The notes beneath the pieces were generated by a model. The model did not search any database. It saw only the letters and a program-made list of their open reading frames with translations, and was not told the origin of the DNA. From an uncultured Clostridium sp. (GTDB taxonomy: Bacteria; Bacillota; Clostridia; Oscillospirales; Acutalibacteraceae), in assembly GCA_902471875.1 (NCBI GenBank), contig CABRLN010000012.1, forward strand, positions 1-56,680: DNA of 56,680 nucleotides, given 5' to 3'. The stretch's first letter is position 1. Each line of letters opens with the position of its first letter. The translations under genes were made by a program, and so were the position numbers. Below are positions 26,182 to 35,070 of the stretch, piece by piece.

Positions 26182-27390
26182 TTATGCAGCTGACTGTTCT
26201 GCCTTTTTGTTTTCAGCATTAAAGTCCTCTACCATATTTTCTGCAAAAATGGCATATCCCTTTGAGGGTTCGTTTACAAATACATGAGTTACAGCACCTA
26301 CTAAGCGATTGTCTTGTATTATAGGACTTCCGCTCATTCCTTGCACAATACCATTAGTTTCGCTAAGCAATTCTTTATCAGTTATTTTTATGACAATATT
26401 TTTCGTTTTGGCATGTTCATTATAGTTAATTGATTCAATTTCAATATCATAATATTTAGGGGAGCCATTGTTAATGGTGGATATAATCTGTGCTTTTCCT
26501 GTTTTTACCTGTTGTTTGTAGGCTACGGTTACAGCATTGTGATTAACCGGTGAAGAACTTATATAGCCAAAAACACCAGATTCACAATTGCTTATAACAT
26601 ATCCTTTGCAACCGTTATCGCAGTGATGACCGTTCAAGGTACCTGCAATTCCTGCTCTTGCCTTAGTAATGCTTTCAATTTCTGCACCTGTTACTTCACC
26701 TTGAGCCATTGGTAATAAAGTACCTGTATCAATGTCACATATACCGTGTCCCAAACCTCCAAATGCATTACTTTCCGGATGATAAAATGTCATGGTACCA
26801 ATACCTGCAGAGCTGTCACGCACCCAAATACCAATTTTATAGCATCCGTTACCTGTATCAATAGGCAATATTGTTTTGCTTATTACCTTGTTATCTCTTA
26901 CTATAGTAAGATTAATAGGTTCACCATTACACTTGTTAACTTCAACAGGTAAATCTTCGGTAAAAGTAACCTCGGAAGAATTTACATGGGTTATAACATC
27001 ACCAATTTCTATTCCGCTGTCACGTGCAGGATTATAAGCCTTGTTATCAACAATAATTTTATCTGTTTTAACCACCATAACACCTTTTGTAAACATTTTT
27101 ATTCCAAATGGCGTACCACAGGGAATTACTGTTTCGTTATCTCTTATATTAATTTCTACATCTTTTATGGGTATAATATTACCAAGCATAAGCTGTCCGC
27201 TTGATTTTTCTTTTGAAAAATCGGCATTATAGCTGTTTAAACTTACGCCATAAACAGATAGTGATTCATTTCCGGCTTTGCTGACATAAAATTCTGATGG
27301 TAAAATATTACTTAAAACGGTACCTGTACCTAGCAATATGGTACAAATAACTCCTATTGCAACGGTTGATATTCTGATAAATTTTCGCAA
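26182..27390 (-). CDS. spoIVB: Sporulation serine protease SpoIVB
   Basis: This 402-residue protein is made in the forespore and secreted into the space between membranes, where it cleaves SpoIVFA to trigger sigma-K activation. It has an N-terminal membrane anchor (about 3-25), a PDZ domain (about 110-200) and an S55 protease domain with the histidine in GGLGHGICD and the serine in GMSGSPII. I prefer the TTG at 27390, which follows a strong GGGAGGTGA site at seven bases; the longer frame has no such site. It sits upstream of spo0A as in most spore formers. Confidence 0.95.
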   Translation of the reverse strand: MRKFIRISTVAIGVICTILLGTGTVLSNILPSEFYVSKAGNESLSVYGVSLNSYNADFSKEKSSGQLMLGNIIPIKDVEINIRDNETVIPCGTPFGIKMFTKGVMVVKTDKIIVDNKAYNPARDSGIEIGDVITHVNSSEVTFTEDLPVEVNKCNGEPINLTIVRDNKVISKTILPIDTGNGCYKIGIWVRDSSAGIGTMTFYHPESNAFGGLGHGICDIDTGTLLPMAQGEVTGAEIESITKARAGIAGTLNGHHCDNGCKGYVISNCESGVFGYISSSPVNHNAVTVAYKQQVKTGKAQIISTINNGSPKYYDIEIESINYNEHAKTKNIVIKITDKELLSETNGIVQGMSGSPIIQDNRLVGAVTHVFVNEPSKGYAIFAENMVEDFNAENKKAEQSAA

Positions 27391-27788
27391 AAAATCACCT
27401 CCCTTTTCCGTTGCTGTACTTAGTTTTCCTCCAAACCAGACAATCAATTGTGGAAAATAAAAATTATAGACGTGTCTTTACCTAATTTACCTTTAATATC
27501 ATTTTTAACATAAAATAGTATTTTATTCTTACAAATTATACATTATAAATTATTCAAAAAATGTATCTTTTGAATTTAACACATATTTTATTGAAAACAA
27601 ATACTACATATGTCATACATAACATTATTTAAATCTGTATATCAATTTTATTGTTCAAAAAAACAATAAAATATAAGTTGTCATCTAATAAATAATCACT
27701 ATAATTATTGGTTGATTTTATTAAATTAGATGTTGTCTAAGACAATCTCCATAATATAGAAAGTTTAATGCCTTTCGGAGTAAAAAAT
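27391..27788. other. Long AT-rich intergenic region upstream of spoIVB
   Basis: About 400 bases between oadB and spoIVB, whose start regions do not face each other. An 11-bp AT hairpin around 27658-27684 (ATTTTATTGTT and its complement), a pair of CATCTAA/TTAGATG inverted repeats and a TTGTCT-A-AGACAA dyad are visible. I could not place a convincing sigma-G promoter for spoIVB. Confidence 0.3.
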
Positions 27789-27851
27789 ATGGCACAAAAT
27801 CTAACTGTACGATATTTTTTAATAGCTGTTTATTATTATCATAAAGTTTAA
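27789..27851 (+). CDS. Possible 20-residue peptide
   Basis: An ATG at 27789 follows TTTCGGAG and opens a 20-codon frame (MAQNLTVRYFLIAVYYYHKV) that stops 9 bases before a strong terminator. The hydrophobic middle could be a short membrane peptide. Chance is a real possibility at this length. Confidence 0.2.
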   Translation: MAQNLTVRYFLIAVYYYHKV

Positions 27852-27860
27852 TACATAAGA

Positions 27861-27902
27861 AAACAGCTGTGTTAAACACTAAAAAGTGTTACACAGCTGT
27901 TT
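27861..27902. terminator. Bidirectional terminator after oadB
   Basis: A 12-bp outer stem (AAACAGCTGTGT/ACACAGCTGTTT) and 6-bp inner stem (AACACT/AGTGTT) lie 24 bases past the oadB stop, with T residues on both sides. Confidence 0.75.
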
Positions 27903-27926
27903 TATACTTAATATTTAATTTTTTAT

Positions 27927-29171
27927 TTATCGGCCCAGTATGCTTAGCAAAACACCTGCTGCAACAGCTGAACCAATTACACCCGCTACGTTAGGACCCA
28001 TAGCATGCATTAGCAAGAAGTTAGTTGGATTTTCAGCCTGACCAACCTTTTGCGAAACACGTGCCGCCATAGGTACGGCAGATACACCTGCACTACCAAT
28101 AAGAGGGTTAACTTTGCCTTTTGTTGCAACGCACATAATTTTACCAAACAGAACACCGCAAGCTGTACCAATACAGAAAGCAATTAGTCCTAAAACAATA
28201 ATTTTCAGTGTATTCCAATCTAAGAACACGGCACCTGTAGCAGTAGCACCAACTGTTGTTCCCAAGAAAATTGTTATAATATTCATCAGTTCGTTTTGTG
28301 CTGTCTTAAACAATCTGTCAACAACACCGCTTTCACGGAACAGGTTACCAAGCATTAGCATACCAACCAACGGAGCAGCGTCAGGCAAGAAAATAGCAAC
28401 TACTATTACAACAAGTACAGGGAAAATAATCTTCTCCAGCTTAGAAACAGGTCTTAGCTGTGTCATAACAATAGCACGCTCTTTTTTTGTTGTAAGAGCC
28501 TTCATTATCGGAGGCTGAATAATCGGTACCAACGCCATATATGAGTAAGCTGCAACAGCAATAGGACCAAGTAACTCAGGTGCCAGCTTTGATGTAACAA
28601 AGATAGCTGTAGGACCGTCTGCACCACCAATAATACCTATAGCACCAGACTGTTTAGCTGTAAAGCCCAAGAAAATAGCACCAATAAATGTAATGAAAAT
28701 ACCAATTTGAGCAGCAGCACCCAAGATAAAACTCTTAGGGTTAGCAATAAGCGGTCCAAAGTCTGTCATAGCACCTACACCAAGGAAAATAAGCGGAGGG
28801 TATATACCCATTTTAACACCTTGATACAAATAGTAGAACAAACCGCCATTTGTCGGTACATTATAGTATTCAACACCCTGCAAAGTGGTTATGGCATAAT
28901 TCGCCGCTTCACCACCGTGTTGACTCATATAATCTGCAACCGGCACAAGATCTGTTGACGGTGCCGCCATAATGCCAGGGTACAGGTTTACTAAAAGCAT
29001 ACCAAAAGCTATTGGTAATAAAAGCATCGGTTCGTACTGTTTTTTAATTGCTAAATACAGCAAAACTATAGATATTAAAATCATAACATAGTTTTGCCAC
29101 GGTAAATGACACAAACCGGAACTTTGATAAAGTCCGACTATGGCGTCTAAAAATCCTTGTAAAATTTCCAT
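27927..29171 (-). CDS. oadB: Sodium-pumping decarboxylase, beta subunit
   Basis: The 414-residue membrane subunit of oxaloacetate/methylmalonyl-CoA decarboxylase Na+ pumps. It removes CO2 from carboxybiotin and exports two Na+. Family signatures are the helices around LIANPKSFILGAAAQ, GIIGGADGPTAIFVTSKLAP with its Na+/carboxybiotin aspartate, and SYMALVPIIQPP, plus the C-terminal NFLLMHAMGPNVAGVIGSA. Full length. It follows oadG by 32 bases, but the biotin carrier and carboxyltransferase subunits are 11 kb away (40141-43296), an unusual split. Confidence 0.96.
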   Translation of the reverse strand: MEILQGFLDAIVGLYQSSGLCHLPWQNYVMILISIVLLYLAIKKQYEPMLLLPIAFGMLLVNLYPGIMAAPSTDLVPVADYMSQHGGEAANYAITTLQGVEYYNVPTNGGLFYYLYQGVKMGIYPPLIFLGVGAMTDFGPLIANPKSFILGAAAQIGIFITFIGAIFLGFTAKQSGAIGIIGGADGPTAIFVTSKLAPELLGPIAVAAYSYMALVPIIQPPIMKALTTKKERAIVMTQLRPVSKLEKIIFPVLVVIVVAIFLPDAAPLVGMLMLGNLFRESGVVDRLFKTAQNELMNIITIFLGTTVGATATGAVFLDWNTLKIIVLGLIAFCIGTACGVLFGKIMCVATKGKVNPLIGSAGVSAVPMAARVSQKVGQAENPTNFLLMHAMGPNVAGVIGSAVAAGVLLSILGR

Positions 29172-29203
29172 TCAAAACATTCCTTTCTCCGATATATTGT
29201 ACA

Positions 29204-29605
29204 TTAAAACGGTCTTGTATTATCCAAAATTCCTGCAGTACTCCATACCGGACGCGATTGTGGAACCTTTTTGATTGACTTAACCTTTACAACACCTTCA
29301 CCATACATTGCATCAACCGCAGCAGCAATTACAGCTACTACTTCATCAGTTAATCCACCTGCAGTTGTAGGCGTTACAACAGCCGCAACAGTTTCTTCAG
29401 CCTTTGCAGATTCTTTCGGCTCCAATTCAGCGGCAGCTAAAGCCTCTTTTTGGGCTTTTTTGTCAGCAACTGCTTTTTGAGCCTTTGAAACGATTGTGCC
29501 ATAAATAGTAATAAGCAAAATAAGCAAAATCAAAACAACAAAAACAACAACGAAACCTGTAATAAGCACAGTTAACGAAGTGGTTATTTTCTCATAAAAG
29601 TCCAT
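29204..29605 (-). CDS. oadG: Sodium-pumping decarboxylase, gamma subunit
   Basis: A 133-residue protein with one N-terminal membrane helix (about 8-32: TVLITGFVVVFVVLILLILL), an Ala/Glu/Lys-rich linker and a C-terminal segment ending RPVWSTAGILDNTRPF. This is the OadG_1 layout that anchors the soluble subunits to OadB. I chose ATG 29605, nine bases after AAGGAG. Upstream codons run into the promoter. It is transcribed with oadB. Confidence 0.88.
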   Translation of the reverse strand: MDFYEKITTSLTVLITGFVVVFVVLILLILLITIYGTIVSKAQKAVADKKAQKEALAAAELEPKESAKAEETVAAVVTPTTAGGLTDEVVAVIAAAVDAMYGEGVVKVKSIKKVPQSRPVWSTAGILDNTRPF

Positions 29606-29678
29606 TACCGTCATCTCCTTTTTATTAAATTTGTAAATAAAACAACAACATATATGCCATTTTATCAAGCTGTTTATT

Positions 29679-29707
29679 ATTATAACCCACCGCAAATTTA
29701 ATTTCAA
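29679..29707 (-). promoter_or_regulatory. oadG-oadB promoter
   Basis: On the minus strand TTGAAA (29707-29702), a 17-base spacer and a perfect TATAAT (29684-29679), about 75 bases before oadG. The rest of the 318-base gap holds only the spoIVA terminator. Confidence 0.6.
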
Positions 29708-29870
29708 TAATTATTCATATTCATTTTTTAAGTTAATAACAACTTCGTTGAATTAAACAAGTTTTTTTAACATTTTTGCATATATAATACAATTTTGGCA
29801 ACTTTTAATAAAAACTATATGTGCTATAAAGCACAAAAACACAAATAATTATTTTATATTGAAACATAAA

Positions 29871-29902
29871 AACAGGGTATTGCACGGTTGCAACCCCTGT
29901 TT
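29871..29902 (-). terminator. spoIVA terminator
   Basis: AACAGGG/CCCTGTT with further inner TTGCA/TGCAA pairing, followed on the minus strand by five T, 21 bases past the spoIVA stop. Confidence 0.8.
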
Positions 29903-29923
29903 AAATTAGCTGTTTTTTATTTT

Positions 29924-31402
29924 TTACAAAATAATACAAATTAAGCCGTTACAGCCTTCGTTAATAATACGCTCAATGGTTTCTTTCATCTTATTTCTGG
30001 CATCAATTGGCATACGGTTTAGCTTGTTGTGCAATCCTTCGTTTACAAGCTCGTGCAAAGACTTTCCAAAAATATTAGACTCCCATATTTTTATAGGATT
30101 TTCTTCAAATTCTTTAAGCAAGTATGACACAAGCTCCTCCGACTGCTGTTCTGAGCCCACTATTGGCGTAACCTCTGTGGTGATGTTGGTTTTCATCATA
30201 TGAATAGATGGTGCCGAGGCCCTTAAACGAATGCCGTATTTTCCGCCCTGTTTAATAATTTCAGGTTCCTCAAGTGACAGCTCCTCCATAGATGGCATAA
30301 CAATTCCGTAACCACTTTCGTTTACATCGTCATATGCTTGGCGAATTTTGTCAAAGTCGTTTTTCAACTTGGCAAGCTCCATTACACAATTAAGCATATC
30401 TCCTTCGTCGGCAATGGTAAGTCCTGTTTTTTCACCAAGCACCTTATAGAACAAACTATTGTTAAGCGACAGGGTAATTCTTGCCGTACCCTTGCCCAAA
30501 TCTATAGTTGAAACCTCTGACCTTTCAATATTATCACATTTATCAGCAGAATCGGTTATTAGCTGTATTTCTCTTATTTTATTGATTTTTCGTGCTGTTT
30601 CTTCTATAGAAGAATAGATTGAGCTTTTAAGCCAATGATTTTTCTCTAAAGTTGTCACCCACTTTGGCATATCAACTTTAATTTCTTTTACAGGAAATTC
30701 AAATAGAATCTGTGCAAGGATTCTTTTTATTTCAATTTCGTCAAGTTCAAGACAGTTTACTGCCACAACCGGAACATTATGCTTTGTGCCTATTTCCTGG
30801 GCAAGCTGTGCTGCTTCTGCTGATTGAGGGTACATACTGTTCAACAGCACAATAAACGGCTTGTTAATATCTTTAAGCTCATTTATAACCCTTTCTTCTG
30901 CCTCGGCATATTCTTCACGAGGAATATCGCTTATACTGCCGTCGGTAGTAACTACCAAGCCAATGGTAGAATGGTCGGTAATTACCTTTTTGGTGCCAAT
31001 TTCAGCAGCAAGGTTAAATGGAATTTGGTCGTCAAACCATGGTGTTTTTACCATTCGCGGCTGTTCGTCTTCTATGTAGCCAATAGCACTTGGTACAATG
31101 TAGCCTACACAGTCAATAGCACGAACGCGCAGGCTTGCGTTACCGTCTATGGTAATTTCTACAGCGTCTTCAGGTATAAACTTAGGCTCTGTAGTCATTA
31201 TTGTTCTGCCAGAAGCAGACTGTGGCAATTCATCAACGGCACGTTCACGTCTGCCGTTATTTTCAATATTTGGTATTACAATACTATCCATAAACCTTTT
31301 TATAAAGGTTGACTTACCTGTACGCACAGGACCTACTACACCAATATAAATATCACCATTGGTTCTTTGGGCGATATCTTGGTAAATATTTCTCTCCTCC
31401 AT
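29924..31402 (-). CDS. spoIVA: Spore coat morphogenetic ATPase SpoIVA
   Basis: The 492-residue SpoIVA polymerises on the forespore surface using ATP and founds the spore coat basement layer. Visible are the Walker A GPVRTGKST at residues 24-32, the sensor-like segment ERAVDELPQSASGRTIMTTEPKFIP, and the conserved C-terminus EGCNGLICIIL needed for membrane anchoring through SpoVM. Length equals the family norm. It follows the SPOCS/LysM gene by 12 bases. That gene pair matches the SpoIVA-SipL partnership known in Clostridioides difficile. Confidence 0.97.
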   Translation of the reverse strand: MEERNIYQDIAQRTNGDIYIGVVGPVRTGKSTFIKRFMDSIVIPNIENNGRRERAVDELPQSASGRTIMTTEPKFIPEDAVEITIDGNASLRVRAIDCVGYIVPSAIGYIEDEQPRMVKTPWFDDQIPFNLAAEIGTKKVITDHSTIGLVVTTDGSISDIPREEYAEAEERVINELKDINKPFIVLLNSMYPQSAEAAQLAQEIGTKHNVPVVAVNCLELDEIEIKRILAQILFEFPVKEIKVDMPKWVTTLEKNHWLKSSIYSSIEETARKINKIREIQLITDSADKCDNIERSEVSTIDLGKGTARITLSLNNSLFYKVLGEKTGLTIADEGDMLNCVMELAKLKNDFDKIRQAYDDVNESGYGIVMPSMEELSLEEPEIIKQGGKYGIRLRASAPSIHMMKTNITTEVTPIVGSEQQSEELVSYLLKEFEENPIKIWESNIFGKSLHELVNEGLHNKLNRMPIDARNKMKETIERIINEGCNGLICIIL

Positions 31403-31414
31403 TTTTAATCCTCC

Positions 31415-32950
31415 TTACACATTTGGTATAAACAGCATTGACGAAGCTTTAATTTCATCCTCGGTCAGCTCGTTTTCTTCCATAACTGCACTGCAACACA
31501 CCGCATATTTTTTTGCAATATCCCACACACTCTCACCTCTTGATGCATAGTATATAGTCAACGCTGCTTTGTTGTCCTTTACAATGGGATGCTCTGTGTC
31601 GGCCTCTGCCGAAGTTACAAGTCTTACGGATTTTTTGCGGCAAACAGTGATATCCAGCTTTGTTTCAATACGAAAATCTATTGAATTACTGCCGTTTATT
31701 CGGTAGCTTATTGACTGCACAGTGCCTTCAACGTCAACTGTTGCGTCCTCCTGCACCTGTGTAACAGGATAAGTAAATTCAATAACTCTTTCAGAATAAA
31801 AAGGCATATTGTCATTATTTTTTGCCAAAATACACATATTAAGCTTACCCTTAACAAGTACATTATCATCCTCGGTCACAACAGTTGTACTGCATTGTTC
31901 GCACCATAGGTCAACTATAGATAAAATACTTTCACTGCCTGCTTCAACAGTAGCCTTTGTTATACAGCTTTCGCTGTAGGACTTTTCAATATTCGTAAGC
32001 TGCGTCTGGCTGTAAACAAGGTTCAAGTCAAAGTCGGTTGAATAAGCATCGTCAACAGGTGCAATTTCCTTATTGCTAAATCCCAGCGCTGTAGCGGCAA
32101 GCTTAACCTCAAAATTTACCACACTGTTACTGTCAGAATAGTCTGACTTAACTGTAACCGAATGGTTTACAAGCTCGATATTTGTAATACACATACATTT
32201 TTCGTCAACACCGTCAGCGTCAAGAATTTCACTGAAAGGCAGTGTATAGTCAAAAATTTTCGTTTCGCCTGTATTAATATCTGCAAGATAAAGAACCCTT
32301 ATATTAACATCACCTTTAACCATTACCTTGTTGCTGATAGCCTTGCAATCACCCTTAATAATTGTTGCATCACTTTTTAAAATAGACTCAATATTAGAAG
32401 CATTTGAGCCCAACGTAACTGTATCACTTAAAATAAACTGCTGTTGTCCCATACCCTCTAATGAAGATATTTTCACATTGCATCCTTTAGCCTGAACATT
32501 TTCATCATCTATTCCTACAGGAAACTCCTTTTCAGTTTTGCAAATAACCTTTGCACACACCGAAAAAGCACCGTGAATGTCAAGTCTGCGAGGGCTAAGA
32601 GCACGACAATTAATATATTCGGTTTTAACCCTTGCACTTACTATGGCATTTTGAGGACTTTGCTTCATATTAAACGAGCAAGAAAAAGGCAGGTTGTGGT
32701 CACTGCATCGCACAGACTTTTTAATTGAGTCTATGTAAAGAATCTTAACCTCAGCTGTTCCTTCAACCTCCAGTCTGTCACCCGATATACTTTTTGTTAA
32801 AATTTTAGGTGTCACCCTACATTTAAGTATTCTTAAAATATCAGGACAATAATCCGGCAATGTTAAATCAAGGTCAACAGGCTGTTCTGTACAACCATCA
32901 AATACTATTTCTTTTATTGAAACAGATTTTTTCAACAAGGTATAATCCAT
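31415..32950 (-). CDS. sipL: SPOCS (DUF3794) and LysM protein, SipL-like partner of SpoIVA
   Basis: This 511-residue protein has an N-terminal SPOCS/DUF3794 domain (FDGCTEQPVDLDLTLPDYCPDILRILKC), repeated DUF3794 units in the middle, and a C-terminal LysM domain (about 462-508: IYYASRGESVWDIAKKYAV). The combination is that of SipL, which in C. difficile binds SpoIVA through its LysM domain and is required for coat localisation. The adjacent spoIVA in the same operon supports this. Start ATG 32950 has a GGAGAG site. Confidence 0.88.
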   Translation of the reverse strand: MDYTLLKKSVSIKEIVFDGCTEQPVDLDLTLPDYCPDILRILKCRVTPKILTKSISGDRLEVEGTAEVKILYIDSIKKSVRCSDHNLPFSCSFNMKQSPQNAIVSARVKTEYINCRALSPRRLDIHGAFSVCAKVICKTEKEFPVGIDDENVQAKGCNVKISSLEGMGQQQFILSDTVTLGSNASNIESILKSDATIIKGDCKAISNKVMVKGDVNIRVLYLADINTGETKIFDYTLPFSEILDADGVDEKCMCITNIELVNHSVTVKSDYSDSNSVVNFEVKLAATALGFSNKEIAPVDDAYSTDFDLNLVYSQTQLTNIEKSYSESCITKATVEAGSESILSIVDLWCEQCSTTVVTEDDNVLVKGKLNMCILAKNNDNMPFYSERVIEFTYPVTQVQEDATVDVEGTVQSISYRINGSNSIDFRIETKLDITVCRKKSVRLVTSAEADTEHPIVKDNKAALTIYYASRGESVWDIAKKYAVCCSAVMEENELTEDEIKASSMLFIPNV

Positions 32951-33010
32951 ATTTATTATCTCTCCTTTTCAATACCTGTCCTTGCATTACGACAGTGTGT
33001 TTACACCCTA

Positions 33011-33040
33011 AATATATGCCTTGTTTTTTATGGTTATGAC
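33011..33040 (-). promoter_or_regulatory. Candidate sigma-E promoter of sipL-spoIVA
   Basis: On the minus strand GTCATA (33040-33035) and CATATATT (33018-33011) are separated by 16 bases, close to the mother-cell sigma-E pattern GTCATATT-N14-CATACANT. Sigma-E control is known for spoIVA in other species. No better sigma-A promoter is seen in this 308-base gap. Confidence 0.45.
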
Positions 33041-33127
33041 TAATGCTTAACTGAAATACAATAATTTATAAAATCCTATAATGAATATATGTAAGGATAC
33101 CCCAAAAATATAGAACCTGTAAACAAA

Positions 33128-33167
33128 CATAAAAAATCCCTGTACCATTAACTGATACAGGGATTTT
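33128..33167 (-). terminator. Terminator after the flavodoxin gene
   Basis: A perfect 12-bp stem (AAAATCCCTGTA/TACAGGGATTTT) followed on the minus strand by six T. It closes the iron-linked operon. Confidence 0.88.
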
Positions 33168-33258
33168 AATAGGATACCGCCAAATTACTACAAATGGAGA
33201 ATAAGCTATATTTATGTCAAAAATAGAACAATAGAATTAGTAGCGGTAAACAACTAAA

Positions 33259-33684
33259 TTATTCTGCCAGTGCAGCACCTAACGCTTTACAAGCATTTAC
33301 AGCGTCATCGTCAGGAGCGTCATTGCAAATTACACTGTCGCAAGCAAGCACAACACCGGCACCTGTGCAAGTTTCTTCCCAACTATGCATCCATTCACCG
33401 TCACCCCAACCATAAGAACCAAATAAAGCTATTTTTTTACCGTTAAGGTTAGGTACACAAGCATCAAACATTGGTAAAAATTCGCTATCCTCCAGCTCCT
33501 CTGCACCCATTGCAGGACAACCGAATGCTATAGCACTATATTCTGCAACCAAATCTGCAGAAAAATCATTTGGTGTAAAAAGCTTAGCTTCTGCACCTTT
33601 TTCTTGAATGCCGCTTACAACAGCATTTGCCATTGCTTGGGTATTGCCTGTGCCGCTCCAATAAACTACAGCTATTTTACTCAT
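33259..33684 (-). CDS. Short-chain flavodoxin
   Basis: A 141-residue FMN electron carrier. The phosphate-binding loop is YWSGTGNTQAMANAV (residues 9-23). The two FMN-stacking loops are around GCPAMGAEELEDSEF and GSYGWGDGEWMHSWEE. Flavodoxins replace ferredoxin when iron is short. It is the last gene of a cluster with feoA, feoB, DUF2325 and DUF3793, consistent with an iron-starvation role. Start ATG 33684 is preceded by AAAGGTTG. Confidence 0.95.
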   Translation of the reverse strand: MSKIAVVYWSGTGNTQAMANAVVSGIQEKGAEAKLFTPNDFSADLVAEYSAIAFGCPAMGAEELEDSEFLPMFDACVPNLNGKKIALFGSYGWGDGEWMHSWEETCTGAGVVLACDSVICNDAPDDDAVNACKALGAALAE

Positions 33685-33840
33685 AATAATATCAACCTTT
33701 CTTTATGTAGCAATACCACCTTGTATTAAGCCGCAAATAATTTTAACTACCAAATTCACATTAATATTCAGCAGTTATATTAACCATAATTTAATTACTT
33801 CTTTTTATTTACAAGCTTTGTGATATTGCAAAAATTTATA

Positions 33841-34392
33841 TTAAACGGCTACTGTTAACCGTTCAATTGACTTACCCTTTGACCAGCGGTCGTAATAAAC
33901 AGCAGTACACTTTTTGTACTGTGCAAATAATTTTTTTGCTTTGGCTTCGTCACCATAAACCTTCCATAAACCGGTAAATTTATAATGCTCTGCCTTATTT
34001 TCGATAAAACCTTTTACATCTTCAGGCGGATAGCCTAAAAATAATCCTATTTCGTGTGGAAAATCCTCATTACATCTCAGCTTTTTTACAAGCTGTACTA
34101 TACATTGGTTTGGGTTACTGCTATTATAACCAAATTTGTTTAAAATTTTACAAGCATAACAATTGTTTAAATCCTTTTGCAACTGCTTGGGTCTGTAAAT
34201 ATAAATTAAAACTCTGTTTTTATTGTACCTAAGTGGTAATACACGCAAGCCTTTGGGTACTAAAATTCTGTTCAGCATGCGTACATCTTTGTTTACATCT
34301 TTTTTAGTTTTATAGGACATTGTAAACATATTGCCCGTCTTTAGCCCTGCCAATGTTGGTGAACAATGGCGAACAAGTAATTCCTCTGACAC
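33841..34392 (-). CDS. DUF3793 family protein
   Basis: A 183-residue cytoplasmic protein with family motifs CSPTLAGLKTGNMF near the N-terminus, LRVLPLRYNKNRVLIYIYRP, and the conserved FPHEIGLFLGYPPEDVKGFI in the second half. The family is found in gut Firmicutes and often sits beside flavodoxin and Feo genes; its biochemical role is not known to me. It lies 11 bases after DUF2325 and before flavodoxin. The invariant Cys and His-Glu suggest a metal or redox site, which is inference. Confidence 0.85.
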   Translation of the reverse strand: MSEELLVRHCSPTLAGLKTGNMFTMSYKTKKDVNKDVRMLNRILVPKGLRVLPLRYNKNRVLIYIYRPKQLQKDLNNCYACKILNKFGYNSSNPNQCIVQLVKKLRCNEDFPHEIGLFLGYPPEDVKGFIENKAEHYKFTGLWKVYGDEAKAKKLFAQYKKCTAVYYDRWSKGKSIERLTVAV

Positions 34393-34403
34393 TAAAAAAC
34401 CTC

Positions 34404-34685
34404 CTAATTTGTATAAGCTTGAAGAATGCTTTTAAGGGCTGACATTGAGCTTGACTGTGACCTTGCTACAACTGTGTCTTGCCCTTTAGCCTCATTTAGT
34501 GCACAACGCACCATTTTGTGGGACATGGTTCTTGTAAACAATACCATAAGGTCAGGCGAACCAATTTTGTTTCGCATTTCTGCCGTCATTTTTGTAAAAA
34601 CCTTTGCCCTACACTTATATTCTTTACACAAATCTTTATATTGACGCACCATACATTCATTTCCACCAACTATAACAACACTCAT
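34404..34685 (-). CDS. DUF2325 domain protein
   Basis: A 93-residue single-domain protein: MSVVIVGGNECMVRQYKDLC at the start, the conserved DLMVLFTRTMSHKMVRCALNEAK, and VVARSQSSSMSALKSIL near the end. DUF2325 has a Rossmann-like fold with conserved cysteines. It directly follows a perfect 18-bp dyad and leads DUF3793 and flavodoxin, so it seems to be iron-responsive. Its function is unknown. The ATG has an AAAGGAGAG site. Confidence 0.85.
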   Translation of the reverse strand: MSVVIVGGNECMVRQYKDLCKEYKCRAKVFTKMTAEMRNKIGSPDLMVLFTRTMSHKMVRCALNEAKGQDTVVARSQSSSMSALKSILQAYTN

Positions 34686-34702
34686 ATTATCTCTCCTTTC
34701 AT

Positions 34703-34720
34703 AGTTAGTTTAAACTAACT
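34703..34720. promoter_or_regulatory. Iron-box-like perfect dyad upstream of DUF2325
   Basis: AGTTAGTTTAAACTAACT is its own reverse complement and contains the TTAG-N6-CTAA core found five more times upstream of feoB and feoA. It lies 17 bases before the DUF2325 ATG. Confidence 0.65.
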
Positions 34721-34771
34721 CAAGTTTAAAATAAAAAGCATATTTAAATATTCAATTGTAATTATAATCCC

Positions 34772-34804
34772 TCGGCATTGATACGGTAATTGTACCAATG
34801 CCGA
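34772..34804 (-). terminator. Hairpin after the FeoB-associated peptide gene
   Basis: A 9-bp stem (TCGGCATTG/CAATGCCGA) with a GGTA/TACC inner stem, 72 bases past the stop of the Cys-rich peptide gene. The tail has few T residues, so it may only attenuate reading into DUF2325. Confidence 0.5.
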
Positions 34805-34875
34805 ATACAGATTATATAATTTCAACAATCAAACATAATATCCTATAAGCAATTCCTGCTATATCGTAAATATCA

Positions 34876-35046
34876 TTAATGGCCGTGGCAACCACCACTG
34901 TTTGGGCAGTTGGCACAATTACATCCACAGGAGGATTTACCTCTTTTTTTATCTTTAATTATTCCTCTGATAATTAACGCTACAATAACAGCAATAACAA
35001 TGGTTAAAACTATTGTTCCAATGTTAACAGCAAACCAAGCAATCAT
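34876..35046 (-). CDS. FeoB-associated Cys-rich membrane protein
   Basis: A 56-residue peptide with one N-terminal membrane helix (about 2-24: IAWFAVNIGTIVLTIVIAVI), a basic stretch DKKRGK, and a C-terminal cysteine/histidine cluster CGCNCANCPNSGGCHGH. This is the layout of the small proteins that accompany feoB in Firmicutes and probably hand over or sense Fe2+. It starts 24 bases after feoB with a strong AAAGGAGG site at ATG 35046. Confidence 0.9.
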   Translation of the reverse strand: MIAWFAVNIGTIVLTIVIAVIVALIIRGIIKDKKRGKSSCGCNCANCPNSGGCHGH

Positions 35047-35070
35047 AGTATTTCCTCCTTTTTATATAAA

